Shown piece after piece: positions 17,449 to 26,182 of a stretch of DNA of 64,000 bases. The translations under genes were made by a program, and so were the position numbers. Location: positions 1-64,000 of the forward strand of contig JAGXIH010000011.1 of NCBI GenBank assembly GCA_024635795.1, in the 5' to 3' direction. Numbering within the stretch: position 1 is the stretch's first letter; every line of letters starts with the position of its first letter. Source of the stretch: Salegentibacter sp. (GTDB lineage Bacteria; Bacteroidota; Bacteroidia; Flavobacteriales; Flavobacteriaceae). The notes below the pieces were generated by a model. The model was not told the DNA's origin and did not search any database. It saw nothing but the letters and a program-made list of their open reading frames with translations.

Positions 17449-19191
17449 ATGAAAAATATAAAACTTATACTAACAGGATTATTATTCGCTTTTACTGCGG
17501 TTTCCTGTTCCGAAGATTTTTTGGAATACGAACCTGAAGGGGTCCTTTCCAATGAGAATGTTACAACGGCTGATAATGCTGAATCGCTGGTAATAGCTGC
17601 CTATGCTGGTATTGCGAACGATGATATGATAGGACCATTGACCAATATGTGGGTATACGGAAGTGTACGCTCTGACGACTCCTATAAAGGAGGCGGTGGC
17701 CGTGGAGATGTTGGGGAAGTAGATAGATATGAACAATATTATTTGACTGTACCTGATCAGGGAGAATTAATGGCTCCGCGTACCTGGACGAATTACTATA
17801 AAGCTATCTCAAGAGCTAATTTTGCACTGTCGGTGATTAATGAGATTCCAGAAGAAGAATATCAATTGAAGACGATCCGACAGGCTGAACTGAGATTTTT
17901 AAGAGCGCACTCTCATTTTATGTTAAAGCGTATCTTCAAAAAGATACCCTATATCACAGAGGAACTTTCCCAGGAAGAGATAGAAGAAACCAGTAACGAT
18001 CTTCCTAATCAGGAATTATGGAATAAAATCGCCGACGACTTTTTGTTCGCATACAATAATCTTCCACAGACCCAAGATGAAGCGGGACGGGCAGATAGGA
18101 ACGCGGCAGCAGCATATCTTGCCAAAGTTAAATTGTATCAGGCTTATGAACAGAATGAAACACATCAGGTAGTGAATATCAATGAAGCCTTGCTACAAGA
18201 AGTTATTAATTATGCCGATGAGGTTACGGGAAGTCTTGAGCCTGATTATGGAAATAACTTTCTTGTGGAGTATGAGAATGGTCCGGAGTCTATTTGGGCA
18301 GCTCAGTTCTCTATTAATGATGGGACAAGAGTAGGAAGAGTGAGTTTTGTGACCGGTCTAAATTCACCACACGGTACAGGGCTTTACGGATGCTGTGGGT
18401 TTCATCTTGCTAGCCAGAATATGGTAAATGCTTTCCAGACGGATGGTAATGGACTGCCATTGCTTGATACTTTCAACAATTCAGATATTCTAAGCAATGT
18501 GCAGGAAGATGGAACAGTTGAGGTATCTTCTGGATTAACTGTAGACCCACGGCTTGACCATACGGTAGGAGTACCGGGAAGACCTTTTAAATATCGCAGT
18601 ACAGTGAATTCAGAAGGAGATATGATCTATAACTTTACCTGGGCGAGAGACCCCGGGGTTTATGGGTTCTTTGGAAATATGAAAGAACAGCAAGCACCAG
18701 ATTGTTCTTGTTACGTTAAGGAAGGTCCATTTGTGGGAACCTCCAGGAATGTGATTTTTATACGTTATGCTGATGTACTGTTATTCAAGGCCGAGGCCCT
18801 AATTCAGCTTAATAGGTTTGAAGAAGCCCTTCCGTTGATTAATGAAATTAGACAAAGAGCTGCAGCTAGTGGACAAAGACCTTTAGATGCGGGAGCCTCC
18901 GATATTTATAATGTTGAACTGTATGATTCCTTTCCAAGCAAGGAGTTTGCCTGGAAAGCACTAAAATTTGAAAGAAGACTGGAATTTGGAATGGAAGGCC
19001 CCAGATTCTTCGATCTTGTGAGATGGGGAGAGGCAGCTGAGACTCTCAACGCTTATCTTGAGGAAGAAAAAACAAAAAGAGATTTCTTAGCAAATGCTAT
19101 TTTTACGGCTGGAAGAGATGAATATTATCCAATTCCACAACGGGAAATAGATTTTACAGGAGGACTTTATCAACAAAATCCAGGCTATTAA
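17449..19191 (+). CDS. SusD/RagB-like outer-membrane glycan-binding lipoprotein
   Basis: Surface lipoprotein of 580 residues that lids the SusC transporter and binds glycan. The signal peptide MKNIKLILTGLLFAFTAVSC ends at the lipidated cysteine, followed by acidic S-E-D, compatible with surface export. The TPR-like helices include LRFLRAHSHFMLKRIF and the SusD C-terminal signature region contains FERRLEFGMEGPRFFDLVRWG and EYYPIPQREID. The frame also offers an ATG at 17440, but the one at 17449 gives a clean lipoprotein signal. It ends the tight part of the operon. A long hairpin separates it from the fructokinase gene. Confidence 0.94.
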   Translation: MKNIKLILTGLLFAFTAVSCSEDFLEYEPEGVLSNENVTTADNAESLVIAAYAGIANDDMIGPLTNMWVYGSVRSDDSYKGGGGRGDVGEVDRYEQYYLTVPDQGELMAPRTWTNYYKAISRANFALSVINEIPEEEYQLKTIRQAELRFLRAHSHFMLKRIFKKIPYITEELSQEEIEETSNDLPNQELWNKIADDFLFAYNNLPQTQDEAGRADRNAAAAYLAKVKLYQAYEQNETHQVVNINEALLQEVINYADEVTGSLEPDYGNNFLVEYENGPESIWAAQFSINDGTRVGRVSFVTGLNSPHGTGLYGCCGFHLASQNMVNAFQTDGNGLPLLDTFNNSDILSNVQEDGTVEVSSGLTVDPRLDHTVGVPGRPFKYRSTVNSEGDMIYNFTWARDPGVYGFFGNMKEQQAPDCSCYVKEGPFVGTSRNVIFIRYADVLLFKAEALIQLNRFEEALPLINEIRQRAAASGQRPLDAGASDIYNVELYDSFPSKEFAWKALKFERRLEFGMEGPRFFDLVRWGEAAETLNAYLEEEKTKRDFLANAIFTAGRDEYYPIPQREIDFTGGLYQQNPGY

Positions 19192-19280
19192 TTTGCTCGA
19201 CCATTTAAAAATCAATAAATAGAATCGACTTTAATGCCTGATTCTGGAGCTATGCCACAGTAAATCGCTTATTCTTGGGG

Positions 19281-19314
19281 AGACCGAATAACAATTATTG
19301 TTAATTTTCGGTCT
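19281..19314 (+). repeat. Long interrupted hairpin between susD and the fructokinase gene
   Basis: AGACCGAA (19281-19288) pairs with TTCGGTCT (19307-19314), and inside it TAACAAT (19289-19295) pairs with ATTGTTA (19297-19303), leaving a 1-base loop and a 3-base bulge. No strong T-tract follows, so it is either a weak terminator or an RNA-stabilising element that sets the level of the kinase relative to SusCD. Confidence 0.5.
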
Positions 19315-19357
19315 TCTTAGAGTAAGGGTGTGAATATCTAATAGAAATTTTAGAAAT

Positions 19358-20248
19358 ATGAATAAGCCAATTGCTATATGCTTCGGCGAAATATTATATG
19401 ATGTTTTTCCAAACCAAGAGAGAATTGGTGGCGCACCGCTTAATGTTGCCTATAGATTATCGGGATTGGGAATTGAAACCGAAATGATTAGTAAAGTAGG
19501 GGGCGATGAAAAAGGCGAAAAGCTAATTTCGTATCTGAAATCAAAGAATATTAAAACCGATAATATTGCCAAAGATGCAGAACATGCTACGGGAGTGGTT
19601 AGTGTAACTTTATCTGAAAGCGGATCGGCGAGCTATGAGATTTCCTATCCTGCCGCCTGGGATAAGATTCAGCTTACTGAGGAAATGAAAGAGGCAGTTA
19701 AGGAGGCCGATCTTATGATCTTCGGAAGTTTGGTATGCCGCGATGAGGTGAGTAGAAAAACCTTGCTGGAACTTCTTCCTTATGCCAAATTCAGGGTTTT
19801 TGATGTGAACCTTAGACCACCACATTACGAGAAGGAAATTCTTATTCAGCTAATGCAGAAAGCTGATTTCATCAAATTCAATGATGACGAGCTTTTTGAG
19901 ATCGCAGAAATGCTGGATTCCCCATTTAATTCCCTGGAACAGAATATTCGTTTTCTGGCTGAAAAGACCAGCACCAAAGTTATTTGTGTCACCAAAGGCC
20001 GGCATGGGGCGGTTTTATTGAAAGACGGAGAATTATATTACAATAGTGGATTCAAGATCGATGTGAAAGATACCGTCGGTGCAGGAGATTCTTTCCTCGC
20101 TTCGCTTTTGGCGAAACTGCTTCAAGGGGAAGAGCCACAGCAGGCCCTGGATTTTGCTTGCGCCGTGGGAGCTCTGGTGGCTGGCCGCGAAGGTGCCAAC
20201 CCCGAATTGTTAGAAAAAGAAATAAACGGGTTTATTAGGCCTATTTAA
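19358..20248 (+). CDS. PfkB-family fructokinase
   Basis: Cytoplasmic ATP-dependent sugar kinase of 296 residues, likely fructose to fructose-6-phosphate. It shows the N-terminal GEILYDVFP and IGGAPLNVAYRLSGLG ribokinase-fold motif and the C-terminal signature DTVGAGDSFLA with catalytic D244. The phosphate-binding and substrate-pocket glycines are in place. It is the last gene of the fructan locus, 166 bp after susD, and ends in a strong terminator. It matches the fructokinase that accompanies levan loci in Bacteroides. Other hexose or pentose substrates of the family cannot be excluded by sequence alone. Confidence 0.92.
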   Translation: MNKPIAICFGEILYDVFPNQERIGGAPLNVAYRLSGLGIETEMISKVGGDEKGEKLISYLKSKNIKTDNIAKDAEHATGVVSVTLSESGSASYEISYPAAWDKIQLTEEMKEAVKEADLMIFGSLVCRDEVSRKTLLELLPYAKFRVFDVNLRPPHYEKEILIQLMQKADFIKFNDDELFEIAEMLDSPFNSLEQNIRFLAEKTSTKVICVTKGRHGAVLLKDGELYYNSGFKIDVKDTVGAGDSFLASLLAKLLQGEEPQQALDFACAVGALVAGREGANPELLEKEINGFIRPI

Positions 20249-20288
20249 GTCATTGAAATTAATTCAGGCAATGCCAGATTAAACACAT

Positions 20289-20324
20289 AAAACCCCTTGA
20301 GAAATCAAGGGGTTTTGTTTTTTT
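20289..20324 (+). terminator. Factor-independent terminator of the fructan locus
   Basis: Perfect 12-bp stem AAAACCCCTTGA (20289-20300) / TCAAGGGGTTTT (20305-20316) with a GAAA tetraloop, followed by a T-tract. It closes the fructokinase transcript. Confidence 0.9.
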
Positions 20325-20411
20325 AGAACTGAAATTTCAAGAAGTTAGCCGGTTTTTAGCTCACAACTAGTGAACTAGAAAATTTTCAGGAAATCAATTT
20401 AGGTAAAATAT

Positions 20412-20789
20412 CTACTCATACACCGAATGCTCTTTCCAGTAAGAAATTTCCGGTGGGCCAGCTAGAAATTCCTGGGACTCGGCTTTAAACTGCTTGAGGT
20501 GTTCGGTTTCCATGTGCTGGTTCTTATAGTAGTTTTCGTCGTTCCATACCTCGTAAAGCATAATATTGGAATTATCGTTTTTGTCTACATGGAGTTTGAT
20601 CTGAACGAAATGGTCTTCCTTCTCCACATTTTCAATGAGGCGTTCCATACTTGCCAGGGCGTCTATATTTTTGTTGGGAAGGGTTTTGTATTTAACCAGG
20701 ATGATAACTTCTTCGCCCTCTTCCTTGTTACAGGAAGTAAAACCCAATACCACCAGGCTTATAAGTAATAAGAGGATATTTTTTTTCAT
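20412..20789 (-). CDS. Antibiotic-biosynthesis-monooxygenase-like (ABM) lipoprotein
   Basis: A 125-residue protein with lipoprotein signal MKKNILLLLISLVVLGFTSC (C20), followed by N-K-E-E-G-E-E, an acidic stretch like the surface-export signal of this phylum. The rest is a small ferredoxin-like ABM domain: IILVKYKTLPNKNID, then NVEKEDHFVQIKLHVDK, LYEVWNDENYYKNQHM and HLKQF, the order seen in YgiN-type putative quinol monooxygenases. The role is unknown; members usually bind small aromatic or haem-like ligands, but being lipid-anchored is less common. It converges on the fructan locus and stands alone. Confidence 0.78.
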   Translation of the reverse strand: MKKNILLLLISLVVLGFTSCNKEEGEEVIILVKYKTLPNKNIDALASMERLIENVEKEDHFVQIKLHVDKNDNSNIMLYEVWNDENYYKNQHMETEHLKQFKAESQEFLAGPPEISYWKEHSVYE

Positions 20790-21035
20790 AATTATGATAT
20801 TTTAATTGGAATGTCTCTATCAAAAATACAGCTTTCTACTGAAATAAAGAGATTTTCAATTTTTCCTGAAAAAACAGTAAAATATTCTAAGCCCAGAATT
20901 TTATAATTTAACTCAACTCCCACTTTCCTGGTAATTGGAGATATTGTTATTTTCTTCAGTTAATCCCTCTTACCTCTATTAGCCTCTAAATTCTTATCTT
21001 CGGAAAAGTTTTAATACACCCAATTCAGCTGTTCC

Positions 21036-22814
21036 ATGCATAAACTTACTTTCAGAATTTCACACCTTTGCGCTTTTCCTCTTTTACTGCTGCTATTTCT
21101 TTTGTCTTTCAATGCAGAAGCACAAATTCTGGGTGCTCCGGCTGAAAAGCAAGATAAAGAAGAAAAAATTCCCGAAGATGCCCTGGGTCGTAGAAGCCCA
21201 CGAGGAACGGTAACGGGGTTTATAGATGCTATGTCTGACCAAAATTATTCCCGGGCAGCCAGGTACCTTGAATTTTCCAGTATTTCAGATCAAGAGGAAC
21301 GCGAAGAAATTGTGCAGGTGTTGTTAAGACTGCTCGACCAGGGAGGTGATATCCTGCCTTATTCTCTCATCAGTAAAAACCCGGAAGGACGCACCGATGA
21401 TAACCTGGATCAGGATACCGACAGGATTGGGAGCGTTTCTGCCGATGGAGAGGTTATAGACATCCTTCTGGTTCAAACAAGGGATGAAAATGCTTATCCT
21501 GTTTGGTTATTTTCAGAAGAAAGTTTAAGTCAGATCGCTTCGTTAACTCTGGACCGAAGGGCTCTTGTTAACCGTATAATGCCGGAGTTTTTAGAGAATC
21601 GTATCTGGGGAGGTGTGCCTGCCGGCCAATGGATAATCGCCATACTACTTATCTTTTTAAGCTATGCTCTGGCCTGGAGCCTTATAAGTTTTATCACTTT
21701 TCTACTTCCCAGGATATTCAAGGCTGCGAAAGAGGATCCGGTTTCAGGGATTATAGGAGCCCTTAAACTGCCCTTAATGCTTTATGCGGCGGTTTGGATC
21801 TTCGTAATTTTCTCCCGAAACCTGGGATTATCTATTATAATAAGACAGAAATTCAGCGTTCTCACTATAATTATTGGCATAGCGGCCTTGCTTATACTTT
21901 TATGGCGGTTGTCTGATTTCCTGGGAAGGTATTCTCAACAAAAGATGATTCTAAGAGGCAATCCTGCCGGGGTGTCTATAGTCTTGTTTCTGCAGAGAGC
22001 TGCAAAAATAGCCATAGTGATCTTTGGAATTATTGCAATTTTAGGAATACTGGGAATAGATGTTACTACCGGGCTTGCAGCACTGGGGATTGGTGGTATC
22101 GCACTTGCTCTGGGAGCCCAGAAAACCATTGAGAACTTTGTAGGGAGTGTTACTCTTATCGCCGACAGGCCAATACGGGTGGGCGATTTTTGTCGGGTAG
22201 GAGAGATCTTAGGAACAGTAGAGAAAATAGGGGTGAGATCTACCCGAATCCGTACCCTGGATCGTACCCTGGTGACTATCCCCAATGGCGCTTTTTCTTC
22301 AGATACTATTGAGAACTATGCCCACCGTGATAAATTCCGGTTTCATAGCGTTATTAATTTCCGTTATGAAACAAGTCCCGATCAGCTGAGGTTTCTCCTG
22401 GCCGAACTACGGAAAGTTCTTTATGCCCATCCCAAGGTTTTTGAAGATCCTGCACGAGTAAGGTTTATTGGTTTTGGTTCGAGCTCTCTGGATATAGAGA
22501 TCTTTGCCTATTTAAATGCCTTGGATTATAGTGAGTTTTTGGAAATCAGAGAAGACCTGATGCTGTTAATGATGGACGTGGTAGAACGCAGTGGCTCCGA
22601 ATTTGCCTATCCTTCTCAAACGCTTTACTTCGCTAAAGATGGCGGGCTCTCCAAAGAGAAAGGAGAAATTGCAGAAAATCAGGTGAAAGAATGGCGGGAA
22701 AAAGGCGAAATGCCCATTCCTAAATACAGCGAAGAGCAGATAGAAGCGCTGCGATCTTCACTCAATTATCCGCCCGTTGGATCTGTGGGCCGGAAAGAAA
22801 CCCCTGAAAATTAA
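21036..22814 (+). CDS. MscS-family mechanosensitive channel with periplasmic N-terminal domain
   Basis: Inner-membrane small-conductance channel of 592 residues. A signal peptide (to about residue 29) is followed by a periplasmic domain of about 150 residues (GTVTGFIDAMSDQNYSRAARYLE). Five hydrophobic segments follow (from about 196 to 365). The pore helix and beta domain are clear: GIGGIALALGAQKTIENFVG, ADRPIRVGDFCRVGEILGTV and RTLDRTLVTIPNGAFSSDTI. Opening on membrane tension releases solutes in hypo-osmotic shock. A near-consensus -7 box (TATCTTCG, 20995-21002) lies ahead. Its 3' end is 10 bp from the convergent MFS gene. Confidence 0.93.
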   Translation: MHKLTFRISHLCAFPLLLLLFLLSFNAEAQILGAPAEKQDKEEKIPEDALGRRSPRGTVTGFIDAMSDQNYSRAARYLEFSSISDQEEREEIVQVLLRLLDQGGDILPYSLISKNPEGRTDDNLDQDTDRIGSVSADGEVIDILLVQTRDENAYPVWLFSEESLSQIASLTLDRRALVNRIMPEFLENRIWGGVPAGQWIIAILLIFLSYALAWSLISFITFLLPRIFKAAKEDPVSGIIGALKLPLMLYAAVWIFVIFSRNLGLSIIIRQKFSVLTIIIGIAALLILLWRLSDFLGRYSQQKMILRGNPAGVSIVLFLQRAAKIAIVIFGIIAILGILGIDVTTGLAALGIGGIALALGAQKTIENFVGSVTLIADRPIRVGDFCRVGEILGTVEKIGVRSTRIRTLDRTLVTIPNGAFSSDTIENYAHRDKFRFHSVINFRYETSPDQLRFLLAELRKVLYAHPKVFEDPARVRFIGFGSSSLDIEIFAYLNALDYSEFLEIREDLMLLMMDVVERSGSEFAYPSQTLYFAKDGGLSKEKGEIAENQVKEWREKGEMPIPKYSEEQIEALRSSLNYPPVGSVGRKETPEN

Positions 22815-22824
22815 GTTGAATCCT

Positions 22825-23982
22825 TTAAGTTTCTTCGGAAGTAACCTGGTATTTCCTGTATTTTAAGACTCGTTTCGAGATAGGTATCAGCATTAATCCG
22901 GCGATTAGGAAGAGGCCAAAGGAAACTCTCAGATTAAAAAGATGAGCGATATAACCAACAAGGGGTGGTCCCAGTAACATACCCGAGATGGCATAGGTTG
23001 TCACTATGGAAATAGCCATTCCGGGAGAATATTTTTCCGAAGAACCTGCAAGTAAAAAGGTCATGGGAACCACTGCCGCCACGCCTAAGCCTACCAGGCA
23101 AAATCCCACCAGAGCTGCCCAGAAATTAGGGAAAATGGTCATCAATAAAATTCCGGAAATGATAAACACCGAACTTATAGTATAGGTTTTTTGCATTCCG
23201 AGCCTTTCCATTATCTTATCTGAATAAAACCTGGAAAGCGCCATAAAGATCATAAAGATGAGGTAGCCCAGCGTGAAAATATCTTCGTTCACTACATCTC
23301 TGAAGTATACGCCGCTCCAGTCAAACATTCCGCCTTCACATAATGCCGCGAAAAACACCAGCAGGCCCAGGTAGAGGATAAATTTATCGGGTTTTCCCAG
23401 TCTTAATTTATTTCCTATAGAAGATCTGTCCTTTTTCAGCAGAAAGGAAAAGCTTGCGGCTGCGGCCAGAGTGCCTAAAATAGCTACCATCAGGATATGA
23501 TAAAACATAGGTACCTCGAGTTTTATCATTAAAGTCGAAACGGCAACGCCGGCAACTCCGCCCGTGCTCCACAAACCATGAAAGGAGCCTATTATCTTTC
23601 GGTCAAATTTTTTCTGAAGGCTTAGGGATTGGGTGTTTATGGCGATATTAAAAATACGCATGGCGAAAGCGAAGATGGAGATCGATATCACCAGCATAAG
23701 CATATTATCGGTAAATCCAATTCCAAGTAGTCCCAATGCAAGTAAAAAGAAGGAGACCAGCAGAGGCAACCGGCTCTCGAATTGGGAAACAAGCCAACCT
23801 GAAATGGGTAAACCTATCATAGAACTTACAGGCATGGTAATAAGTAAATTTCCCAACTCTGCTTCATTAAGGTCAAAGAATGTCTTCAGGCTTGGGATGC
23901 GGGAAGCCCAGGTCGAAAAGAAAAAACCTGAGATAAAAAAATAGGTGCTTAACGCTATACGTTGTTTCTTCCTGCTTTCCAT
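22825..23982 (-). CDS. MFS transporter, YbjJ-like
   Basis: Inner-membrane protein of 385 residues with about 12 hydrophobic helices. The N-terminus (STWASRIPSLKTFFDLNEAE) and SFHGLWSTGGVAG in helix 5 resemble the YbjJ/FucP-related branch of the major facilitator superfamily. No substrate can be assigned. A 17-bp perfect inverted repeat starts 6 bp upstream of the ATG and is a probable operator, which implies induction by a ligand-responsive regulator encoded elsewhere. The gene ends close to the convergent MscS gene. Confidence 0.85.
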   Translation of the reverse strand: MESRKKQRIALSTYFFISGFFFSTWASRIPSLKTFFDLNEAELGNLLITMPVSSMIGLPISGWLVSQFESRLPLLVSFFLLALGLLGIGFTDNMLMLVISISIFAFAMRIFNIAINTQSLSLQKKFDRKIIGSFHGLWSTGGVAGVAVSTLMIKLEVPMFYHILMVAILGTLAAAASFSFLLKKDRSSIGNKLRLGKPDKFILYLGLLVFFAALCEGGMFDWSGVYFRDVVNEDIFTLGYLIFMIFMALSRFYSDKIMERLGMQKTYTISSVFIISGILLMTIFPNFWAALVGFCLVGLGVAAVVPMTFLLAGSSEKYSPGMAISIVTTYAISGMLLGPPLVGYIAHLFNLRVSFGLFLIAGLMLIPISKRVLKYRKYQVTSEET

Positions 23983-23987
23983 AAGTG

Positions 23988-24004
23988 ATTTGCATGATGC
24001 AAAT
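23988..24004 (-). promoter_or_regulatory. Perfect inverted repeat, probable operator of the MFS gene
   Basis: ATTTGCAT-G-ATGCAAAT lies 6-22 bp upstream of the YbjJ-like MFS start codon. An 8-bp palindrome with one central base so close to the start would overlap the transcript 5' end or the polymerase footprint, as expected for a dimeric repressor site. No regulator gene is adjacent. Confidence 0.55.
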
Positions 24005-24097
24005 ATCCTGGCTATTTCCTTAAGTAAAAAATTTTATGAATGGATTATTTCTCCTTAAGTACTCCCTTTAAATTAAATTTTGTAAAAATGTATATAA

Positions 24098-24829
24098 CTA
24101 ACTTTTTCCTGTAGGTTTTATTAGTAGTTCATTCACGTTTACCGAAGCAGGCTGGGTCAATGTATAAAAAACGGCATCGGCGATGTTTTTCGGTTTTAGT
24201 TTGGGTTCGTTTCCACCATAATCTTTATTTTCTAAAAGCTCTTTATCACTAATATCTTCCCGAAGGTCAGTTTCCACGGTTCCCGGTTCGATAGAGGTGA
24301 TTCTTATATTAAATTCAGGAGAAAGCTCCATACGCATGGCCCTGGAAAGTTCAATTACTGCAGCTTTAGAAGCTCCGTAAACCGCCCCGCCTTCAAATAT
24401 TTCTTTACCGTCAACCGAAGCAATATTGATAATATGCCCGCTTTTTTGCTCTTTCATAGATGGAAGCACTTCGTGAATACAACGCAGTGTTCCTTTTACA
24501 TTTACCTCAATGGTTTGTAACCATTCTTCCAGATGCCGGTTTTTTAAATAGGTGAGGGGCATAACCCCTGCGGAATTAACCAGGATATCTATTTTGCCGA
24601 ATTCTTTTCTGATTTTTTCAAACGCGCTGTTCACGCTTGCAGTGCTGCTCACATCCATCCCCGCGATAAAACTTTCAGATGGTAATTCTTTTTTGATCTC
24701 TACCAGTTTTTCTATACTTCTGCTGGCAAGGGCTACCTTGCAACCTTCGGCAGAGAGTTTTTTCGCTATCGCTTTTCCTATTCCGCTGCTTGCACCGGTT
24801 ACCACAATCACTTTTCCTTTTAAATTCAT
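24098..24829 (-). CDS. Short-chain dehydrogenase/reductase
   Basis: NAD(P)-dependent oxidoreductase of 243 residues with a complete classical SDR fold: cofactor loop VTGASSGIGKAIA, NSAGVMPL (NAG-type motif), catalytic serine in HIINIASVDG, and YGASKAAV with the Y-x3-K pair. The segment ITSIEPGTVETDLR matches the substrate-loop PG motif. The frame extends to a TTG at 24844, but the ATG at 24829 gives the standard MNLKGKVIVVTG start. Substrate unknown; it looks like the YdfG/serine-dehydrogenase-like general SDRs. It is monocistronic. Confidence 0.9.
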   Translation of the reverse strand: MNLKGKVIVVTGASSGIGKAIAKKLSAEGCKVALASRSIEKLVEIKKELPSESFIAGMDVSSTASVNSAFEKIRKEFGKIDILVNSAGVMPLTYLKNRHLEEWLQTIEVNVKGTLRCIHEVLPSMKEQKSGHIINIASVDGKEIFEGGAVYGASKAAVIELSRAMRMELSPEFNIRITSIEPGTVETDLREDISDKELLENKDYGGNEPKLKPKNIADAVFYTLTQPASVNVNELLIKPTGKS

Positions 24830-25096
24830 AGTATTTTTCTTCAATATCGCTTGATTTCCTTAAAGATGCCGTTAAGAAGATTCTAAATAACAGAGATTTA
24901 AGTTTTTGCTGAAAATTTTTTAGCTCCATCTATTTATTATTCGGCATAAACACGAATTCACTATTAATATGATGCATTTTGCCAAAACTCTAAAAGAGAT
25001 TCCGTATCCTACCAATGTAAAGTAACTGGAAAAATAAGCTAAAAAAATGAACAAATAGGTTTTCTTCTAAATAGGGAGGTTTCTTATCTTGCACCT

Positions 25097-25612
25097 ATGA
25101 TAAATCTTGATCAGTATATAAGAGATATCCCTGATTTTCCTAAGAAAGGGGTTGTTTATAAAGATATTTCTCCAATGCTTCAAAGTCCGGAGGCAATGCG
25201 CTTTGCGGTTGCATCTTTTATCGAGAACCTAAAAGGTGAAAAAATCGATAAAGTTATTGGAGTGGAATCCCGGGGCTTTTTCTTCGCCACGCTATTAGCC
25301 GATAGACTCGATGCGGGGTTTATCCCAATCCGGAAACCGGGAAAACTTCCCTATAAAACACATACCGAAGCTTACGAACTGGAATACGGCACCGATTCCC
25401 TGGAGATCCATCAGGACGCGATAACAAAAGGGGAGAGGGTATTGGTTCACGACGATGTACTCGCCACCGGAGGGACGGCTTTAGCTGCCTGTAACCTGGT
25501 AGAAAAATTAGGTGGAAAGATCGTGCAATGTAATTTTCTTGTGGAAATAAGATTTTTAAAAGGTCGGGATAAATTGAAGAATTATCAGGTAGAATCCTTG
25601 CTGAAGTATTAA
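25097..25612 (+). CDS. apt: Adenine phosphoribosyltransferase
   Basis: Purine salvage enzyme (adenine + PRPP to AMP), 171 residues as usual. It begins with the family N-terminus IRDIPDFPKKGVVYKDISPML, carries GVESRGFFFA and ends with the PRPP-binding loop VLVHDDVLATGGTALAA. A TATCTTGC box (near TAnnTTTG) sits about 15 bp before the ATG. The stop codon overlaps by 4 bp the stop of a convergent 50-codon gene. Confidence 0.96.
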   Translation: MINLDQYIRDIPDFPKKGVVYKDISPMLQSPEAMRFAVASFIENLKGEKIDKVIGVESRGFFFATLLADRLDAGFIPIRKPGKLPYKTHTEAYELEYGTDSLEIHQDAITKGERVLVHDDVLATGGTALAACNLVEKLGGKIVQCNFLVEIRFLKGRDKLKNYQVESLLKY

Positions 25613-25761
25613 TCGAGAGCATTCTTCGTGACCCAGAGTTTCCAACCGATTATTGCCATCTGTACTTTACTGGCTTTTTGGAGGTCGAGCTGCTTTTTTG
25701 AGTAACTCGGTAAAACTTTCTTATTGAAACGAGAGAGCATTTTGAAGAATTTCTTTTTCAT
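25609..25761 (-). CDS. Conserved 50-residue basic protein of Flavobacteriia (often labelled 'SsrA-binding protein')
   Basis: A short minus-strand gene runs ATG 25761 to TAA 25609 and encodes 50 residues: it begins MKKKFFKMLSRFNKKVLPSY and ends WKLWVTKNALD. From memory, very similar proteins occur across Flavobacteriia and are commonly annotated SsrA-binding protein although they are far shorter than SmpB and share no clear fold with it. It is rich in lysine, with a hydrophobic helix pattern (QMAIIGWKLWV). It overlaps the convergent apt stop by 4 bp. Function is unknown. Confidence 0.72.
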   Translation of the reverse strand: MKKKFFKMLSRFNKKVLPSYSKKQLDLQKASKVQMAIIGWKLWVTKNALD

Positions 25762-25858
25762 TAGTTCAGGTTGGGTTTACCCAAAGGTATTGAAAATCAG
25801 GTAAAAGAGAAAAGGCAGGTAATAAGCATGTCTTTTTATAGGAACCTGTTATAAGTAT

Positions 25859-26182
25859 TTAGTCCACAAAGGTTTCTTTCAGTACTTCTTTACATTTTCG
25901 AATTTCAGATTTACTCAGAGAATCAAAGATTTTTATAATTCTTTGTTTGTCAATTGTCCGAATTTGGTCAATTGCTATCATTCCTTTTTTATCATTTGTT
26001 TTAATCGCAATTCTGGTAGGATATTTTGTGAGATTTGTTGTCATCGGGGCTACCACAATTGTTCTCAAATATTTGTTCATTTCGTTTGGCGAAATAATTA
26101 CACAAGGCCGGGTTTTCTTTATTTCACTTCCAATAGTTGGATCAAGATTTACTAGAATGATTGAATATTGTTTTAGTTCCAT
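25859..26182 (-). CDS. mazF: MazF/PemK-family toxin (endoribonuclease)
   Basis: A 107-residue toxin of a type II toxin-antitoxin pair; MazF proteins cut mRNA at short sequence motifs and halt translation. Family marks are the start YSIILVNLDPTIGSEIKKTRP with the CcdB/PemK core, RPCVIISPNEMN, TIVVAPMTTNL and GMIAIDQIRTIDKQRI with the catalytic-loop residues. The ATG lies inside the antitoxin 3' end (10-bp overlap), as usual for coupled modules. The toxin's own promoter is absent; the operon starts before mazE. Confidence 0.93.
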   Translation of the reverse strand: MELKQYSIILVNLDPTIGSEIKKTRPCVIISPNEMNKYLRTIVVAPMTTNLTKYPTRIAIKTNDKKGMIAIDQIRTIDKQRIIKIFDSLSKSEIRKCKEVLKETFVD

